A DNA stretch of 64,000 bases, taken from NCBI RefSeq assembly GCF_002795865.1, contig NZ_CP024920.1, forward strand, positions 868,001 to 932,000, written 5' to 3'. The notes beneath the pieces were generated by a model, which saw only the letters and a program-made list of their open reading frames with translations, was not told where the DNA came from and ran no database searches. This DNA is from Qipengyuania seohaensis (GTDB taxonomy: Bacteria; Pseudomonadota; Alphaproteobacteria; Sphingomonadales; Sphingomonadaceae). A program made the position numbers and the translations under genes. Position 1 is the first letter of the stretch, and the number at the start of each line of letters is the position of its first letter. This document shows positions 61,008 through 64,000 of the stretch, one piece after another.

Positions 61008-63188
61008 ATGAAAACCGAAACAATGAAGCAGCTGGCCGTCGCAACCACGACCGGCCTTTTTTTGACCACCGCCATCGTCACCTGCCTGGTGGCGCAGCCC
61101 GCCTATGCCAATGAGCCATGCAAGAGCGGGCCTGATGCCAACACGCTCGAATGCGGTGACGGCGCGCAAACTAATGGTCCATCCGCAACAGCGGTGGGAG
61201 ACAACAGCCAAGCTGAATTCGGAGGCGCGACGGCAATCGGCGCAGATGCCTTCGCACTCGGTGGCGGCACCACGGCGGTGGGGTTCTCAGCTTCGGTAAA
61301 CGGGACGAGTTCCACGGCTGTTGGTTACAATAGCCAGATTGCCGCAGATTTCGCCGCTGCCTTCGGAGCCGGTTCGAAAGTTGCCGGGACTTATGGGTCG
61401 GCATTTGGTTTCGAGGCCAGCGCGGAGGGAGAAAAATCGTCGGCTTTCGGCCATCGCGCCACTGCTTTCGGCGTTTCGAGTATAGCGCTCGGCGACGAGG
61501 CCATGGCGATGGCGCAGAACGGGATCGCTATCGGCACCAATTCGGAATCGATCAGCCCGGGCGCAATCTCTCTGGGCGCCGAATCCCGGGCCGAAGGGAA
61601 CGGTTCACTTGCGATCGGCACAGGTGCGAACACCGGTAGCGACCTGGCTACCGCGATCGGGAGCTATGCGAGTGCCACGGGCTTTATCAGCCTTGCTGCG
61701 GGCGTTAATTCTCAGTCGCTCGGCGTTTCTTCGATTGCCTTGGGCTATGAAGCGCAAGCTTACTCGGACGACAGCGTTGCGATCGGCGCAAATTCTTACG
61801 CCGATGGTACAGGTGCGGCATCCTTCGGGACCTTTGCAGGGACCATCGGGGCAGACGCGACAGCGATCGGAACCTCCAGTTCCGCGATTGGCAACCGCGC
61901 CAACGCCTTTGGCAGTTTGTCCAACGCCAATGGCGAGGAGGCGACGGCCGTGGGCGGGAATGCCCAGGCATCCGGCGACTACTCGATCGCAGCAGGCGCC
62001 GCCTCGCAGGCCGCAGAGGGCGGCACCGCGCTCGGCTACGAAGCGAACGCCGCGGGCTACGGATCGACTGCGCTCGGCGCCTCGAGCATGGCTACAGGCG
62101 ACTTGGCCATGGCCGTTGGGGCCGTAGCCAAGGCCAACGGCACTGGTGCCCTCGCCCATGGCAGCTGGTCGGAAGCTAAAGGCGAATATACGACCGCATC
62201 TGGCTTTTACGCTGTCGCTGAAGGCGACAGAAGCTCCGCCTTTGGCGTGGCCGCCCAGGCCACCGAGGCAGACGCATTGGCGATTGGTGTCGAAGCAGAG
62301 GCGACTGCCGTCTATGCCATCGCAGTCGGCAACTTGTCCGTGGCCAGCGAAGCCCGTTCTATGGCGCTGGGTTACGCGGCCCAAGCGACTGCCAACAACG
62401 CCGTGGCAATCGGCATGAATTCGGTAGCCGACCAGGCCGATACCGTTTCGTTCGGCGCGGCCGGTAACGAACGGCGGCTCACCAATCTGGCCGACGGCAT
62501 CGCCGACAGCGATGGGGCGACCGTGGGCCAGCTGAATGCGCTCGGTGCCTCGCTCCAGGGCAAGATCGACGCCAATGGCGCGCATATCCTGCAAAACGCG
62601 CAGGATATCGCCGACAATGTCGCGGCGATTGCCCAGAACGGCAGCGATATCGAGACCAATGCGGCGGCCATCGCCGACAATGCAGTCGCGATTGCTGGCA
62701 ACAGCGCGAACATCGCCACGAATGCCAACAATATCGCCGCCAACAGCGTGCTCATCGCCGACAACACCAGCGCGATAAGCCAGAACGTGATGGACATTGC
62801 GGCCAACACGGCATTGATCGCCACCAATACCGGTGCGATCGCGGCGAACAGTGCGGCGATCGGCCAGCTGGGCATCGACATGGGCATGCTCGACAACCGC
62901 GTAACTTCGCTGGAAGGCCAGGTGGCCGGTTTCTTCGACCTTGCCACCACGATGGACAAGGACGCGCAGCAGGGCATCGCCGCGGTGGCCGCAATGGCGC
63001 ATCCGCACTTCCCGAGCGAGGCCGGCAAGACCAGCTACGCCTCCAACATCGCCACTTATCGCGGCGAAGTAGGCTTCTCGATGGGACTGATGCACCGGCT
63101 AGAAGGCGACATCGCCGTCACTGCCGGTGCTACCTACGCAGGCGGCAAGAGCCTGACGTTCAAGGCAGGGATCGCCGGGGAGTTCTAA
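61008..63188 (+). CDS. YadA-type trimeric autotransporter adhesin
   Basis: A 726-residue protein: signal peptide ending PAYAN, a head made of many 14-residue YadA-type repeats with AIG/AVG/ALG cores (about 45-490), a neck (RRLTNLADGIADSDGATVGQ) and a coiled-coil stalk of 7-residue IAxNx steps (about 520-625). The C-terminal 60 residues form the anchor (RGEVGFSMGLMHRLEGD, FKAGIAGEF) that inserts as a trimeric barrel. It mediates attachment. ATG 61008 was chosen because GGAG lies eight bases upstream; a GTG at 60999 lies in that site. Confidence 0.92.
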   Translation: MKTETMKQLAVATTTGLFLTTAIVTCLVAQPAYANEPCKSGPDANTLECGDGAQTNGPSATAVGDNSQAEFGGATAIGADAFALGGGTTAVGFSASVNGTSSTAVGYNSQIAADFAAAFGAGSKVAGTYGSAFGFEASAEGEKSSAFGHRATAFGVSSIALGDEAMAMAQNGIAIGTNSESISPGAISLGAESRAEGNGSLAIGTGANTGSDLATAIGSYASATGFISLAAGVNSQSLGVSSIALGYEAQAYSDDSVAIGANSYADGTGAASFGTFAGTIGADATAIGTSSSAIGNRANAFGSLSNANGEEATAVGGNAQASGDYSIAAGAASQAAEGGTALGYEANAAGYGSTALGASSMATGDLAMAVGAVAKANGTGALAHGSWSEAKGEYTTASGFYAVAEGDRSSAFGVAAQATEADALAIGVEAEATAVYAIAVGNLSVASEARSMALGYAAQATANNAVAIGMNSVADQADTVSFGAAGNERRLTNLADGIADSDGATVGQLNALGASLQGKIDANGAHILQNAQDIADNVAAIAQNGSDIETNAAAIADNAVAIAGNSANIATNANNIAANSVLIADNTSAISQNVMDIAANTALIATNTGAIAANSAAIGQLGIDMGMLDNRVTSLEGQVAGFFDLATTMDKDAQQGIAAVAAMAHPHFPSEAGKTSYASNIATYRGEVGFSMGLMHRLEGDIAVTAGATYAGGKSLTFKAGIAGEF

Positions 63189-63213
63189 GAACTTCACTCC
63201 GTCCTCCCTGGCT

Positions 63214-63253
63214 GGGCCGCATCCTTTCGCAAGATCGGGTGCGGCCCTTTTTT
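63214..63253 (+). terminator. Terminator after the first YadA-type gene
   Basis: GGGCCGCATC and GGTGCGGCCC (wobble and bulge in the loop side) form a stem followed by six T, 25 bases after the adhesin stop. Confidence 0.88.
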
Positions 63254-63262
63254 GCGTCCCCG

Positions 63263-63311
63263 GATACAAACCGGACACAGTTTACGCAGCCGTATACATT
63301 CGCGTTATAAT
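63263..63311 (+). promoter_or_regulatory. Promoter region of the second YadA-type gene
   Basis: GATACA (63263) and GACACA (63274) are 11 bases apart, with GTATACA at 63292, upstream of a perfect -10 TATAAT (63306-63311) but without a good -35. This layout fits an activator-dependent promoter, likely served by the OmpR-type regulator. Confidence 0.5.
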
Positions 63312-63407
63312 TGAGACCCTTATCCGGCCGCGCGCACAATCTCGCGATACATTTCAGGGGCATTCCTTCTTCGTCGGCAACAACGCCGCAATTGACGGAG
63401 AAGTACA

Positions 63408-64000
63408 ATGAAACAGCTTACCACGATTACCTCGCTCACGGCGGTCTCTACGGCCATCGTCCTCGCCCTTTCGGCAAGCCCCGCCGCTGCGCAGCAGTGC
63501 ACAAACGGTGCAGGTGCCAATTCCACGCAGTGCGGTACCGGTGCCGAAGCCAGCTCGGATAACACCACGGCCGTGGGCGCCAACGCGACCGCAGGCCTGT
63601 CCGGTTCGACCGCGGTCGGTGCCGAGGCCAGCGCGACTATCGACAGCACGGCGGTTGGCGACAATGCCTCTGCCGGCACCTTCAGCGTTGCCGTTGGCAG
63701 CGATGCCGAAGCAGCGGACGGCAGCGTCGCTCTGGGTAACGGCGCTTCGGCCCTGCAGGAAAACAGCGTTGCGCTGGGCTCCGGTTCGGTCACGGTCGAC
63801 CCGAACACCGTTTCGGTCGGCAGCAACGACATCCAGCGCCGTATCACCAATGTCGACGACGGTATCTTTTCGAACGATGCCGTGAATGTCGGCCAGCTGG
63901 AGGTCGTACAGGACCAGGTGACTGCCCAGAACGGCCAGATCTCTGCGCTCGGAAGCCAGATTTCGACTGTATACGACCAGGTCGGCGTGAACACGATTGC
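63408..64000 (+). CDS. YadA-type trimeric autotransporter adhesin, N-terminal part
   Basis: At least 197 residues; the gene runs past the window end. Signal peptide ending SPAAAQ, then YadA head repeats (NTTAVGANATAGLSGSTAVG, STAVGDNAS, GSVALGNGAS, NSVALGSGSV) and neck RRITNVDDGIFSNDAVNVGQ, followed by the start of a stalk. The head is much shorter than in the upstream paralogue. GGAG precedes ATG 63408. Probably co-regulated with it. Confidence 0.88.
   Translation, partial: MKQLTTITSLTAVSTAIVLALSASPAAAQQCTNGAGANSTQCGTGAEASSDNTTAVGANATAGLSGSTAVGAEASATIDSTAVGDNASAGTFSVAVGSDAEAADGSVALGNGASALQENSVALGSGSVTVDPNTVSVGSNDIQRRITNVDDGIFSNDAVNVGQLEVVQDQVTAQNGQISALGSQISTVYDQVGVNTI

Noticed and set aside
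61100-62500. Microsatellite or phase-variable repeat in the first adhesin gene
   Set aside because: The periodicity is at protein level (14-residue YadA head units) with divergent DNA; no homopolymer or short tandem tract that could slip was seen.

Overview
The window is a GC-rich chromosomal segment that looks like a member of the Erythrobacteraceae (Sphingomonadales, Alphaproteobacteria). The indications are a ChpT-type histidine phosphotransferase, RpoH with a GGAAC-N17-CGTT (EcfG-type) promoter, large sphingomonad/caulobacter-type TonB-dependent receptors, a tryptophan-halogenase-like protein beside such a receptor, DUF4402 proteins and a CcoNOQP/CcoGHIS cluster. This placement is inferred from gene content; no 16S rRNA gene is present.

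Layout. 1-9.8 kb: core and housekeeping genes (glyoxalase fragment, TorF-type porin, phosphatase, RNase P RNA, amidase + chpT, JAMM protease, rluD, rpoH, mtgA, CDF exporter, fasciclin protein, aldo/keto reductase). 10-12.9 kb: a minus-strand operon of nitronate monooxygenase, acyl-CoA dehydrogenase and SDR. 12.9-25 kb: a carbohydrate utilisation locus made of flavin reductase and tryptophan-halogenase-like protein (minus strand), diverging from a 1123-residue TonB receptor, LacI regulator, MFS permease, GH3 lipoprotein glycosidase and FucP-like sugar permease. Three LacI-type palindromes tie the locus together. 25-30 kb: CysQ-like phosphatase, HpcH-type lyase, a second TonB receptor and an MFS exporter.

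30.2-41.2 kb: a microaerobic respiration module, ompW <- FNR box -> fnr, FNR box -> ccoNOQP-ccoGHIS-small ORF, half-conserved FNR box -> hemN. Two boxes match TTGAT-N4-ATCAA perfectly. 41.3-48.6 kb: a surface-fibre operon with four DUF4402 (pilin-like) proteins, a PapD-like chaperone and a 1328-residue usher-like protein that has a membrane-anchor-like N-terminus and about 430 residues of low-complexity sequence before the barrel.

48.8-56.9 kb: AT-richer accessory DNA that starts at a fragment resembling a tRNA 3' end (possible attachment-site scar). It holds a DUF5694 protein, small membrane protein, GNAT, two alpha/beta hydrolases, homocysteine methyltransferase, sterol desaturase-like hydroxylase and a divergent CadC-like winged-helix/TPR membrane regulator. 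57.4-64 kb: a hybrid histidine kinase and OmpR-type regulator overlap by 4 nt and are followed by a secreted 31-residue-repeat protein and two YadA-type trimeric autotransporters (the second cut by the window end). GATACA-like motifs recur upstream of all of these, suggesting one adhesion regulon.

The most novel candidates are the DUF4402/chaperone/anchored-usher system, the kinase-regulator-repeat-protein-adhesin cluster, and the halogenase/TonB/GH3 locus with its shared operators.
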